Source: Euptelea pleiosperma (taxonomy: Eukaryota; Streptophyta; Magnoliopsida; Ranunculales; Eupteleaceae). Taken from it: a stretch of DNA of 64,000 nt. The stretch lies in NCBI GenBank assembly GCA_035048495.1, contig CM068553.1:18043190-18107189 (forward strand). Direction: 5' to 3'. A program made the translations under genes and the position numbers. The notes beneath the pieces were generated by a model, which saw only the letters and a program-made list of their open reading frames with translations, did no database searches and was not told the DNA's origin. The stretch's first letter is position 1, and each line of letters opens with the position of its first letter. Positions 1 to 11,092 of the stretch are shown piece after piece.

Positions 1-149
1 AGTTTTTGGGATAAGAAATTATGAAAAATAGCTCATACATATAGTCTCGAAGGCCTTATAACCATCATACATAAGTTCCGAAAGGCTCGTAGGACTTATA
101 GTAGAAAACAATAGCAAAAAAAAAAACTCTCTAGCTCTCATATCCTTCT

Positions 150-2109
150 CTTTGTTTTTAGCTCCTTGCCCTTGCCTTTGACCTTGGGCTTGTCCTTTTC
201 CTTACTAGAACCCTTGCCCACATCATAGCGTAGGAGTTCGTAGATCTGCCTATTTCTCTTAGTCATCGTTTCAACTGTTTTATTTTTGTTAAACTGAAAT
301 GATTGCTGGAGGAGATTCAGTGCTTGGTCTCTGGTTGCAATTTACATACAATAAACATTGTTAATTCTAATTCATATAGTACAACATATGTTAAAATCAA
401 TGAGCTATGTACCCTCTCATCATCCCTTGTAACAATAGGTTTGGGTGCCCTTTGTCCCAGTGGATTGTACCCAATTCTATTAGCTAGGTTTTAGACATAG
501 ACATGTGAAATCCTTTAGAACCACGATAGATACTCATCTGTACAATCGTAAGGATTCAAAACCTTTGGTCCACGTCTCCTCTTAGCTAATAGGTAGTTAG
601 GCCACTGATCCCAAAATTGATCCAACACAATGTACACCACCTTATACTGACTGGTGATGGTTCTTTGTTTGGCTTGAATAACTTGATAGGGTGCAAGTGG
701 ATCAAAAGGGATAAAATCAATACATCCAACCCGTTAAAGAATTGATTACAACGACCTCATAAAACCTCAGGCAACCAGAAAAGTAGGCAATCTTAACAAT
801 GGGATAGGCATCCCTCATATCTTTGTTGGGCTCCCATAAGACTTGTAATAAAAATAAAGCAAGGATATCAATGCCAATAAAATATATAAAATAATATATT
901 GTAACTTACCTCATTCGTATCCAAAATTCAAGTACCTCCCGAAGCACTTTCAAATTGATGGCTTGACCTCAAATTCGTACCATTAGATGCCAATGTTTAA
1001 CTCGTGGTACACTTACTTTGAAATCTAAGTCTAGAGAGGGCCTTATAAATGGGAAGCGTTTTATACCAATGCCTACACAACAACAGTAATGATAAAAAAA
1101 ACTAAAGAAAAGTAGTACAAAATTTAAATTATGTGTTTGAGATGTATACTTCCAATACCGTCAAACGACCATTTATCTGACGGACTCGAGACCTCAATGC
1201 AAGTTCCAATTGTCTATAAAGATATACGAGTACACCTGTCCCCTAGGCATGTTCATCGACTTGATCGAGGTTCCTCAATAATCGAAGGTACATCACAAGT
1301 AGCTTTTTCCTGGTCTTATTGTAGAATAAAGAACATCCCAGCATGTACAATAGAAATGCCCTCACCACATAATCCATTGCCTCATGGGAAGCATCCTTGT
1401 CAATCACCTTCAATCTTCTCCACAACCACTCCATCTTAACTATGCATCATTGGTTACAATATATCTCAGCTTTGGCATCTTCTATCTCAACCCCCAACAT
1501 GTCAACAAGCAAGTTGATAGCATCATTGGTTGTCAAATTAGACAACCCTATCATCGCACAACCATCACTAGGGATACCCATAATCTAGGACACGTCATCG
1601 AGGCTGATGGTCATCTCACCAAATAGGATATGAAATGTATTAGTCTCGGGGTGCCATTTCTCAATAAATGTACACTGATATAATCACTCAATTTATTGTT
1701 TTATATAAAGACTTTATCACATTTAGCAACCTCGAATGCCTCACCTTATGCCTAAAAAGATGTTGCTCTTTTATAAACAAAAATGATCCAAAATATATGA
1801 AATATAACTCTCAGTGTTTACCTACTAATGCTAGATGTCATATGCAATATGATTTTTGAAACTTTACAATATTGAAGAGGGTCTTCGAGACCTCCAAGGA
1901 GTGATCCAGTTGAGTCATCATCGTCTGCACCAACCTCCAAAGCCTCACCTTGATCTTCTCCATGCTGTTGTTTCTATTTTTTCTTGTTGCTCCTCTTCAA
2001 TTTGAGGTTGTGGTTGTGTACAACGTCTTCTTTCAGACGCAATCGGGTGAATCCATGTAGGAGCCGAAGTACTGCCTTCATTATGACTTGTACGTTTACT
2101 TCAAGGCAT
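150..2109 (-). pseudogene. Plant mobile domain (PMD, aminotransferase-like) protein remnant
   Basis: Read on the minus strand, several blocks match the PMD family (PF10536 type; found in plant nuclear proteins and captured by transposons). At about 1575-1630 the frame gives FGEMTISLDDVS followed by a TAG stop and then IMGIPSDG, a PMD hallmark. At about 1243-1434 it gives AFLLYMLGCSLF and YLRLLRNLDQVDE. At about 500-730 it gives DFIPFDPLAPYQVIQ, VLDQFWDQWPNYLLAKRR and TDEYLSWF. A Lys-rich tail (GKGSSKEKDKPKVKGKGKE) lies near 150-230. The apparent start at 2107-2109 is followed two codons later by a stop (codon at 2101-2103). Stops and frame changes throughout mark a pseudogene. PMD proteins are linked to silencing and meristem maintenance in the MAIN/MAIL group, but many copies are transposon cargo; I cannot tell which this was. 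Ends are approximate. Confidence 0.7.
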
Positions 2110-2380
2110 TGCTAGGGTACATTTGTTTTTTACAAATGTGCGCGCATTGGCGCTGTTGTGCGCAACTCAGCCAAAAAATGTATTTGCTTGCACTGATATG
2201 CACAACTCACAATGTGCACCAGGGCCCTCAATGTGCGTCAAGGCTTGTGTTGTAACACACACCCCCCTGAGAATTGGAACACGCATGAAATTGCGTGTTA
2301 CAACACGCGCCGTTGTACCATAAGGCATACTTATGGTGCATCACACTATATTTAAATAAGATTTTTTACTATATTGTATA

Positions 2381-2731
2381 GGGTCGGGCTCAAGGGACCC
2401 CCTTCTTGGCATACCCACGTAGAAGATGAATCAATGACTGATTTTTTGTGAGGATGATCTCTATGGTGATGAGATCATCTTCACAAAAATTCAAATCATT
2501 TTGATATTCAGAGACTGGTTTAGAAGCTGAAGCATTATGGACCTTCGATTTTTACCGTGTAACTTTAAAATCACATTCGATGGGGTTAGAAATTTCAGAA
2601 TGGGCTGATTTTTTGTTGGGGTGATCTATATGGTGAGGTTATCATCCCCACCAAAAATCAGCTATTGATTCATCTTCTACATGGGTACGCCAAGATGGGG
2701 GTCAAAAAAGGGGGTCCCTTGAACCCGACCC
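2381..2731. mobile_element. MULE-type miniature inverted-repeat element (351 bp)
   Basis: The ends form an imperfect inverted repeat of about 60 bp: the left end starts GGGTCGGGCTCAAGGGACCC and the right end, reverse-complemented, starts GGGTCGGGTTCAAGGGACCC. The element is flanked by a perfect 9-bp direct repeat TATTGTATA (2372-2380 and 2732-2740). A 9-bp duplication and G-starting termini fit Mutator-like elements. There is no coding capacity, so it is non-autonomous. Two further hairpins sit just inside the ends, around 2431-2500 and 2600-2660. Confidence 0.85.
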
Positions 2732-2740
2732 TATTGTATA

Positions 2741-2866
2741 TATATTATATATTACATAAAATAATATATTATAATATTATAATATTATTATATAATACAT
2801 TATAATAATATCATTCTAATATTAATATAATATAATATTATATAATATATTAATATTATATTAATT
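2741..2866. repeat. AT-only low-complexity tract
   Basis: A run of TATAATATT-type sequence made almost only of A and T, directly next to the right target duplication of the MULE-type element. I see no gene or ordered repeat unit. Confidence 0.8.
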
Positions 2867-3339
2867 TCGCGCGTGATTTGTTGAGTTCGTCCAAACATCA
2901 TACATTAGAATTCGCGTGTATTGAATGTGAGCGTATTCAAAGTACGCACGTCTAAAAACACGTGTGAAAAAAAAATAAACGTAGCCGACGATACAAACAA
3001 TCATTAATGATGCATTAAGCATGTACTAGTGAACAATTATAATTAAAATTAATATAATCCAAATAACACCCAATTGACATGTAGCATATCTAATAAGGCT
3101 TAAGGTCAAGAAACAAGAATTGCTACAAACATGATAATTTAAAAGGGACAAGCCAATATAGAAAATAAATCTATATAACAAAATACAAAGGTTGTCTACC
3201 GGGTAAGTAGTGGCTGAGATCCACTCTAACTTCAACGGTAGAGATCCACTCTTAACTTTTTTTGGGCGGTAATTTTTGGAGCCCATTTTTTGGGCTCACC
3301 TAACACCCCTCCTTTCTAACGTAACTACAACTCTCTATT
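2867..3339. other. Unassigned intergenic DNA
   Basis: No recognisable coding frame. A minus-strand open stretch (3026-3286) is hydrophobic and low in complexity and has no family features, so I do not call it a gene. Confidence 0.5.
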
Positions 3340-4600
3340 GCCTCACGCCTGCAACTCTCTCTCTACGTTGATTTGGTTTTCAATTTGGGGGTGTTTTGAT
3401 TTTTTTTAGGGTTTTGATTTTATTTGGGGGTTTGAGTTTGAGGGATGGGTTTTGAGGTATGGGGTTTGAGTTTGAGGTGAGGGATAGGGTTTGAGGAGGG
3501 CTGGGTTTTGAGGTATGGGGTTTGAGTTTGAGGTGAGGGATGGGGTTTGAGGAGGGCTAGGTTTTGAGGTATGGGGTTTCAGGCATTTTTTATGGGGGAA
3601 GGGAGAGGCTTAATCGACTTTTCTCTCCCTCTCTTCTCTCTCTCTCTCCCCACTGATCTTTGCTGGGTTTCCTTCAAGAAGAGTCATTTTTTTCTTGAGG
3701 TCAGTGGTATACTTGAATCTGATGTGTTAGAACCATGATTTGGGATTTATTTTTGTAACTCGAAATGGGTTTGATTTTAAGCTCATTCTGAATCAGAATG
3801 GGCTCGGTTCTAAAATGGATTTGGCAAACCCGAATCAGATTCGCATGTTTAAAACCTATGGTATGCTTGAATCTGATGTGTTAGAACCACGATTTGGGAT
3901 TTATTTTTGTAACTCGAAATGGGTTTGATTTTAAGCTCATTCTGAATCAGAATGGTCTCAGTTTTGAAATGGATTTGGCAAACCTGAATCAGATTCACAT
4001 GTTTAAAACCCGAATGGGTTTGGCCTATGCAAAAATGGGTTCAGATTATAATGAGCTCATTTTTAGGGTTCAATTTTGGTGAAATTTGAAAGAATGTGGA
4101 TTTGAGTTTGAGGGATGGGTTTTGAGGAGGGCTGGGTTTTGAGGTATGGGGTTTTAGGCATTTTTTATCGGGGAAGGGAGAGGCTTAATCGACTTTGAGG
4201 TATGGGGTTGGTTCAATGCCTAAAACCCAAACCTCTATCCAACGCCTGAAACCCTGTAAGTCTTTTCTCTCCTCTCCCCTCCTCTCCTCTCCTCTCTCTC
4301 TCCCCCCACTGATCTTTGCTGGGTTTCCTTCAAGAAGAGTCATTTTTTCTTGAGGGCAGTGGTATGCTTGAATCTAAGGTGTTAGAACCATGGTTTGAGA
4401 TTTATTTTTGTAACTCGAAATGGGTTTGGCTGAGTTCAGATTAGAATCAGATTCACATGTTTAAAATCCGAATGGGTTTGGCCTATGCAAAAAATGGGTT
4501 CAGATTAGAATGAGCTCATTTTTAGGGTTCAATTTTGGTGAAATTTGAAAGAATGTGGATTGGTAAAAGATGTTTGTTTTAATTACTGAGGTTAGATTTC
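3340..4600. repeat. Internally duplicated block with minisatellite (possible Helitron leader)
   Basis: Between 3420 and 3600 a unit based on GGGTTTGAGTTTGAGG / GGTTTTGAGGTATGGGG is repeated several times. A unit of about 152 bp beginning near GATGTGTTAGAACCA occurs at about 3718-3870 and again at 3871-4012, with a partial third copy near 4376. Longer blocks also repeat: the stretch ending in GGGGAAGGGAGAGGCTTAATCG (3560-3615 and 4136-4190), the stretch around ACTGATCTTTGCTGGG (3650 and 4308), and the stretch ending TGAAAGAATGTGGAT (about 4011-4102 and 4471-4560). It lies directly upstream of the Helitron Rep frame, so it may be that element's 5' non-coding part; this is inference. Confidence 0.6.
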
Positions 4601-4799
4601 TTTATATGAAAATTTTGTTAGGAAAACTTTTTCCTATTTCACAGTCACTGATTAATGTTTTACCATTGTTAGTTTGTTGAGTTGGTTCTTTTAATGATCA
4701 ATAATTAACTGTTTTACCTGTTTGTCAATTGTTAGTTTGTTCAGTTGGTTCTTTTTATGATCAATAATAGTTAATTGTTCCATACTAACTCATATTACC

Positions 4800-7700
4800 A
4801 TTATTGTTCACTGGTGGCCCAAGACAAATGTTTAAAATATTCCAAGATTCAATGGCCATCATGTGCTACAACAAACACCCAAATATATTTCTTACATTGA
4901 CAACAAATCCTAATTGGATAGAAATTCAAAATGCACTTTTGCTGCATCAAAATGCCACAGATTGCCCTGATTTGGTTTCTCAAGTCTTTGAGTTAAAGCA
5001 TAAAGCTTTATTAAAGGTAATAAATGAGAAACATGTTTTCAGTAAAATTGTCGCACACATTTTTACCATTGAATTCCAAAAACGTGGGCTTCCACATATG
5101 CACGTGCTTTTCTTTCTGCTCTATGAAGATAAAATTCGTGGGCTAGCTCAAGTTGATCAGGTAGTATGCGCAGAATTTCTAGACCTAAACATTAATCCTG
5201 CTATTTTCCAAACTTTAAAAAAGTGTGGTTCATGGGCCATGTGGTCCTAGGAACAGGAATGCACCATGTATGGAAAATGGCAAGTGCACAAAAAGATACC
5301 CTCGGGCCTTTACAGATGCGACAACTATGGATCAAGATGGTTATCTTATTTATTGTCGTCGCAATACATGAGAAGTGTATATTGTCAAGGGACAACAAGT
5401 TGATAATAGAGACATCGTACCGTATAATGCATATCTATCAGAGATGTTCGACTGTCATATTAATGTGGAAGTTTACGTAGGACTTCAATGCGTTAAATAT
5501 ATTCATAAATACATTTATAAGGGGCATGACCGAACAATAGTAGTACTTAATTGATGGAGAAGATGAAATTAAATAATATCTTGATTCAAGATATATTAGA
5601 CCATAGAAGCAGCTTGGCGATTATTTGGACATCAATCACATGAAGAGAGTCCAACAGTTGTACGCTTGGCATTGCATTTGCCTGGGATGCACTGTATTAT
5701 TTTTAATGCTTCAGAATCAATTGATTGTATTTTTTCAAGAGCTGAGCAACAGATGTCAACCTTAACTGCATTCTTTGCATACAATGCTTCTAATCAAGAT
5801 GGGCGTTCATTTACATATCAAGAATTCCCCCAACATTTTGTTTGAAACAAGCAACGAAAAGTATGGACATCAAGGAAGCGAGGTTTTGCAATTGTTAGAA
5901 TGTATTTTACAAGCCCTAATTCTGGTGAGAGATTTTACCTCTGTTTGCTTTTGACCGTTGTTAAAGGTTCACATTCATTTGAATATGTACGCACGGTAAG
6001 CAATGTTTTACACAATACATTCAAAGAGGCATGTGTTGCATGTGGATTGCTAGAGGACGATCAATAATGGATAGCATGTCTACAAGAAGCTACCATAATG
6101 AAAAGTGGATATCAGTTGAGAAGATTATTCAGTATTATTCTCTTACAATGTTACCATGTACGGCCACATGAATTATAGATTCAGTTTTCAGCTAATATAT
6201 GTGATGATCTGGCACATAAGATTCACACATTGTTTCATTTTTCTAATCTAACCGATAGTCAGATAACAGATTATGGTTTATATCTGTTAAATCAAATCCT
6301 TTTGGAATCAGGTAAGAGTCTTGCAGACTTTCCACCAATGCCACAACCAACAAGAATATGGAGTGTAGTAGTTGACAATAGACTTATATGGGAGCAACAA
6401 CAACTTCAACATGAATGGCAACATGCTCAAGCACTTGCTAATGTTGATCGTCTTAATGAGTCACAAAATTATGCTTATAGTGTAGTGGTTGATTCTGTCA
6501 CTCAAAACAAAGGAATGCTATTCTTTTTTAATAGAGCAACTAGGATGGGAAAAACGTTTGTATACAATACAATTGCAGCTAAGTGTCGTAGTCTTGGGCA
6601 TATTGTCATTATGGTTGCTTCATCTGATATTGCATCGTTGTTACTTAATGGCGGTCGGACTGCTCACTCAACATTTCACATCCCATTGGACGTGATGGAG
6701 AATTCAGTTTGCGGGTTTTCTAAGCAATCACTCCACGATAACCTATTCAAAGAAATAAAACTCATTATTTGGGATGAAGTTCCAATGCAACATAGGTTCT
6801 GTGTTGAAGCGGTTGATCGTACACTTCAAGATATAATCGGCAATAACAAGCCATTTGGTGGAATCACTATTTCTTGGTGGAGACTTTTGTCAAATCCTAC
6901 TAGTTATACCGGAAGAGGTTCGTGAGCAAATTGTTGCAGCATCATTAAGACGATCCTCACTCTGGAAACATGTTCACGTTCTATCATTGTTACAAAATAT
7001 GTGATTGAATAATGTTGAGCCTGAAAATGATACTTTTGCAAATCTCTTGATGGAGGTAACAATTATTTTTAATGTTATCATTTATCACATAGATTGCGAT
7101 TGTATATGAAATAATATGAGAATCTTATTCTTTTGAATTTCTTTTAAATTGGAACCAACCCACAAGAAGTTATTCAATTACCATTAACAATGTGCAGATG
7201 TGAGAATCTTCAAGAATTAATTTGTTCAGTTTATCCTCAATTAAATGAAGCTTGCATGGTCTTAGCGAGTTTTCTAACTAAACGCACCATTCGCTCTGCA
7301 CGTAATGACGATGTCAATGCTATTAATACTGCAGCTTTAGATATGTTCTCAAGATAATCATTTATTTTCTTAGCAGCAGACAAAATGGCAGAAGAAGATG
7401 CAGATGATCGTACTAATAGTCGATATTTAAATGAGTATTTAAACTCACTTGATCCTCCTAGGTTACCACCATTTATGTTCAAACTCAAAAAGGGATGCCC
7501 AATAATGTTGTTAAGGAATCTTGCACCAAAGGATGGGCTTTGCAATGGAATGCGATTGATGGTAATGCGTTGTGCAACACGCATAATTGAAGCTCAAATT
7601 TTAACTGGAGAAAAATCTAGCAACTTAGTCTTCATTCCTAGAATATCATTGACACCGTCATCATCTGAGTTATCCTTTCAAATGACACGACGCCAATTTT

Positions 7701-7915
7701 CTATATGATTGGCGTATGCAATGACAATCAATAAATCACATGGCCAATCAGTGAAGTACGTTGAATTGATTTGCGGATGCCAGTTTTTTGTCATGGACAA
7801 TTATATGTAGCTTTATCAAGATGTACTTCTTCAAATAGAATCAGTGTCATCTTCCCACCAAATGCTTCATATTCAACAACTAACATTGTTTATCTCGAAG
7901 TAGTAGTTACTTGAT
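4800..7915 (+). pseudogene. Helitron Rep/Pif1 helicase protein, decayed
   Basis: This was the transposase of a rolling-circle Helitron. The Helitron-like N-terminal (Rep) domain is readable at 4820-5140: RQMFKIFQDSMAI, FLTLTTNPNWIEI and then FTIEFQKRGLPHMHVLFF, which contains the HUH-type H-x-H. Around 5480-6180 further Rep/linker sequence continues in shifting frames (CVKYIHKYIYKGHD). The Pif1-type helicase begins near 6430 with [16 protein letters not shown]. Its Walker A is damaged (RATRMGKTF where GxGGTGKTF is usual), and Walker B reads LIIWDEVPM at about 6760-6790. The C-terminal helicase motifs are at 7470-7910, including [21 protein letters not shown] and [19 protein letters not shown]. 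Stops, frameshifts and an unrelated-looking stretch at about 7040-7140 mean it cannot be functional. Confidence 0.88.
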
Positions 7916-9010
7916 GTACATTACATATTGATATTTTTAATATTAATTTTTGAAAAAATTTTATTGCTTATTTTTTCTAGATATAACTCAAAACTTAGGT
8001 AAACTAATTTATATTTGCAGAGTAGTTGGGATCATTATATCGAACCAGAAAAAGAGAAGATATATAAAGATTGGTGGAGAAGATGACCAAAAGTAAGAAA
8101 TCATCTATCACCAATTTAAGTAAATTTACTATGATTGTTTATATTTATTGATCATTGATAGAATTATATTTTTTATAAATTATAAGGTTGATAAGGGCGA
8201 GAAGGTTCATTTGATTGTCTATTGTCCAAAGTTGCCGTGGTATGTACATATGGATGGAGTTTCGTTTTCAAACATAATTTTGAGAACCATAAGAAATCTT
8301 CAATCAGAGGTACATTTAAGAATATACAAATTTTTTTATTAATTATTTATATTTTCACTAATATATATTTTATGTTGATAGCAGTGATACGCTGACTTAA
8401 TCAATGGAAATATGCTATGGGTGAGGTTGATTGTAATTAAAAAAAAGCACTACGAAAGGTTCATTGTAATTTTGACTATTTTTTTGACAAAATAGAAATG
8501 CACAGTGTTGTATTTTTTTTGTAAATGTAATGTGATCAGCAACAAAAAATTTATATGATATCTACAATTTTTTGTTATTTATAGTGTTTAATGTTAGTTG
8601 GACTGTAGTGCCTACAAAATCGATTGGCGTGCAAAAGGTAAATGATAATGTCTTAGTGGTTGTAATCGTTTGGTTTATAATAGTAGGGTGGTGGTGGGGG
8701 TTTGGTTTGGTCTGGTTTTCAACTGATGTCACCAATTTATTTTGTAAAGGAGGTTTGAGGGTATTGCAAACCATTTCCAGAGTCACCCTATGAGTTTGTC
8801 CCTTTGTATTTGTTTGTCTAACAACTTTTCTGTTTCTCAGTCTCACATGAATAAAGATCATTTGTGCGATACAAAAGGCAATTGTGCAGCACTCCACGAA
8901 AGTTTACGTAATGTTGAATGTTTCTTTGTACATTTTCAAGGTTGAACTTGAGCACTAAGTAGCCTAATCTGATTATATATGATATGGAGATGACTATGCT
9001 TTTAGTAACA
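7916..9010. other. Non-coding DNA downstream of the helicase
   Basis: No family-level match. Open stretches at 8562-8897 (minus) and 8572-8793 (plus) overlap on opposite strands and are low in complexity, so both look like chance frames. The region would be the 3' non-coding part of the Helitron if the element ends at 9226. Confidence 0.45.
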
Positions 9011-9226
9011 CTAGGGGTGACCCGTGCCAATGGCACTCCCCAACAAAGTATTTGCATAAATGGATTTATTTTGGGTTTGAATGCCTAAGGCACTCGAATT
9101 TATTTGCGCACACTTTGTTTGGGAGTGCCATTGACATGAGTCATTTAGGAAGTGGGTTTGAGTGCCGAAGGCACCCATTTTTGCAAACACTTTGTTGGGG
9201 AGTGCCGTTGGCACGAGTCACCCTAG
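9011..9226. repeat. Cluster of three Helitron-type 3' termini
   Basis: At the right, GTGCCGTTGGCAC (9202-9214) forms a hairpin followed 8 nt later by CTAG (9223-9226) and then T, the classic Helitron 3' layout. At the left the same structure is inverted: GTGCCAATGGCAC (9024-9036) with CTAG at 9011-9014 and an A outside, which is a minus-strand end. A third, weaker copy in plus orientation ends near 9147 (GTGCCATTGACAT, then TTTAG). All share CACTTTGTTGGGGAGTGCC-type sequence inside. Confidence 0.65.
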
Positions 9227-9519
9227 TACACACACAAATCACATAATTGCAATATAAACCTTAGACATTTGAGACATTTTATAAAACACATGGTGTGAAA
9301 CAAATATAAAATGGTCTTTTAGACATTTTATCAAACATGGCAACAAAGATAAAACCATCTATAACAGTAGAATGAGGTATGAATACAAATGGAACAAATA
9401 TAACTTATCTTGGAATTGGTGGGGAATTTCGTTTGAGGCTTTCAAACTTATACGTCGATCCTTGCAACTTGTATTTGGTGAAGCCCTTGGCAGAGATGTA
9501 GCATCTATTCTTCATTATC

Positions 9520-9890
9520 AACAAGGTGAGGAAGGATTTTGGTGGACGACGTCAGGAAATGGGCTTCAGTTCTCAACGATTGATACTCACAAAGAAGTGT
9601 CGATCAGTGCTCAATAATGAGGTGAGGAAGGTTTCGGTCGATGGAAGAAACGTAGATGGAGGAGTTTCGGTTGATGGAAGAAATGAGGAAGTAGAAGGTA
9701 ATTCGGTCGGTAGAAGAAAAGAGGAAGGAGAAAAGATTTTGGTCAATCGGTGGTCAACCATGAGGAATGGGGGTTTTGGCGTGGAAGAAACGAGGAAGGA
9801 GGAAATGTTTCGATTGATCGATAGTCAACCATCAGGAATGGTGGTATTGGCGTGGAAGAAACGAGGAAGGAAAAGGTTTTTGTTTTCTTG
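9520..9890. repeat. Diverged minisatellite, unit about 70 bp
   Basis: The motif GGAAGAAACGAGGAAGGA followed by a CGGTCGATGG-like segment and CAACCATGAGGAATGG recurs. Two clear units cover about 9728-9870 and more diverged ones start near 9615. Open frames across it on both strands result from the purine bias and are not genes. A related unit starts the second duplicated block near 40285. Confidence 0.6.
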
Positions 9891-11092
9891 GGTGTTAAGA
9901 ATAATGTGCACTTATCAAAATACATAAATAAGGTGGGTGTAGAAATAAAGTGGGTGTAGAAAGAAAAAGATGTTGGTGTCAATATCCCAACCCTATATAT
10001 ATATGTGGAGTTGCACAACTTTTACTTGTAACGGCATGGTTTTCATGCCCGTCAAAATTTGGGCCATTTAGACTTCTGCTTTGGCCTTAGTGTTGCTCTC
10101 TCCCATGGATTATTGAGAATGAAAAGGCAAATTATATTGTGAACTTTGATTGATCCCTTTCAATACCACCTTGATACTAGCCTTGGGATATGGAAATAAT
10201 CGCATCAACAAAATGTTCGTCTATTCAGTGGGTTGCGTTTATGTGGTAGTATACTAACTTATAACGTAGTTTTCACACACACCATTATTTACCATGATCC
10301 TAACTATTTGGTGTAATTATTAGTCTTGTTATACATACGCATGCCATCTCAATTGAATCTATTTATCCCTTAGTATATTCTTAAATTTTCTCATATATAT
10401 TTATTTCTTATTTGATCTTTCAAAGTCTTTCCACACATTTATCACAATGCAGGGCCGTCTCTACCATAAGGCCCCAGGTGAGAGAAGGCCCCCAGCCCAA
10501 GTAAGAGAAGGCCCAGCCCACTAACCACATGGATGTTTAGCCCACATATTGTTGGATATACATACCAAAAATTAACTCGATTGGTTATCTTTAGCCATAG
10601 ATTTTAGTAAATCCAATGGATAGAAATTATAATTCAAGCTGATTATTATTGTGTTTATCCACCAATAGGTGGGCTGAACATCCACGTAGTCAGTTGGCCC
10701 AAAACATGATTTATGCGAGAGTCCACTGCATGGATTGCAACGGGATTACTGGAGTCCTCTGTATCTAAATTCTTTCCGTAGTTTTTGATTATCATGAATA
10801 ATTATTAAATAAGATTTTCTACTATATATAATTAAATTTTTAATCAATACCATATATAATATTAATATATCAAATATTAAAAAGGCATCGCATGGAGTTT
10901 TTGCCTTAGGCCTAAACTTGCATCGAGATGGTCTTGCCTCTATGCTACACATTATATAAATTTATTGTTTCTTAATTGCACAACATTCAGCTCTATAAAG
11001 TATACTTGGTGCTATTTATCTTCTATTTTTTTGCCTTTTGTTTTATCAATATACATTTCAATCACATAATAGGGAAACCCATTGTCTCCATT
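9783..11092. repeat. Duplicated block, copy 1 (filled site)
   Basis: This stretch is closely similar to 40285-41640 along its whole length: the minisatellite end, the GTGGAGTTGCACAAC segment, a hAT-like element, and the shared right end CATTTCAATCACATAA followed by ACCCATTGTC. Copy 1 stops at 11092, where family A copia LTR A1 begins; copy 2 continues into an L1 LINE. Copy 1 is therefore the version interrupted by the copia insertion. Confidence 0.8.
10450..10936. mobile_element. hAT-like miniature element, copy 1
   Basis: Starts CAGGGCCGTCTCTACC and ends with GGTCTTG; the reverse complement of the end reads CAAGACCATCTCGATGC, so the termini are imperfect inverted repeats of the CAGGG type. 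The left 8 bp (TCACAATG, 10442-10449) match the duplication seen at copy 2; the right duplication has been lost by a small deletion. It is non-coding. Confidence 0.6.

Larger units (their letters stand above)
4800..9226 (+). mobile_element. Helitron remnant, probable body
   Basis: The Rep/Pif1 pseudogene defines a plus-strand Helitron. A Helitron-like 3' end (hairpin, then CTAG, then T) occurs at 9202-9226 on the same strand, so the element may end there. I could not find a convincing 5' TC terminus, and the piece between 7916 and 9010 could contain other insertions. Treat the boundaries as approximate. Confidence 0.5.

Noticed and set aside
8562..8897. A 111-codon minus-strand frame with a plus-strand shadow
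   Set aside because: No family features, overlapping strands, and position in the non-coding tail of a Helitron.
9011..9226. Reading the hairpin cluster as one Stowaway/mariner MITE with TA duplication
   Set aside because: Two of three units are direct repeats, each has the hairpin plus CTAG layout of Helitron 3' ends, and the outer bases are T as expected for Helitrons. The MITE reading does not explain the middle copy.
9526..10018. Open frames of 62-133 codons around the minisatellite
   Set aside because: They follow the purine bias of the repeat; plus and minus frames are equally open.
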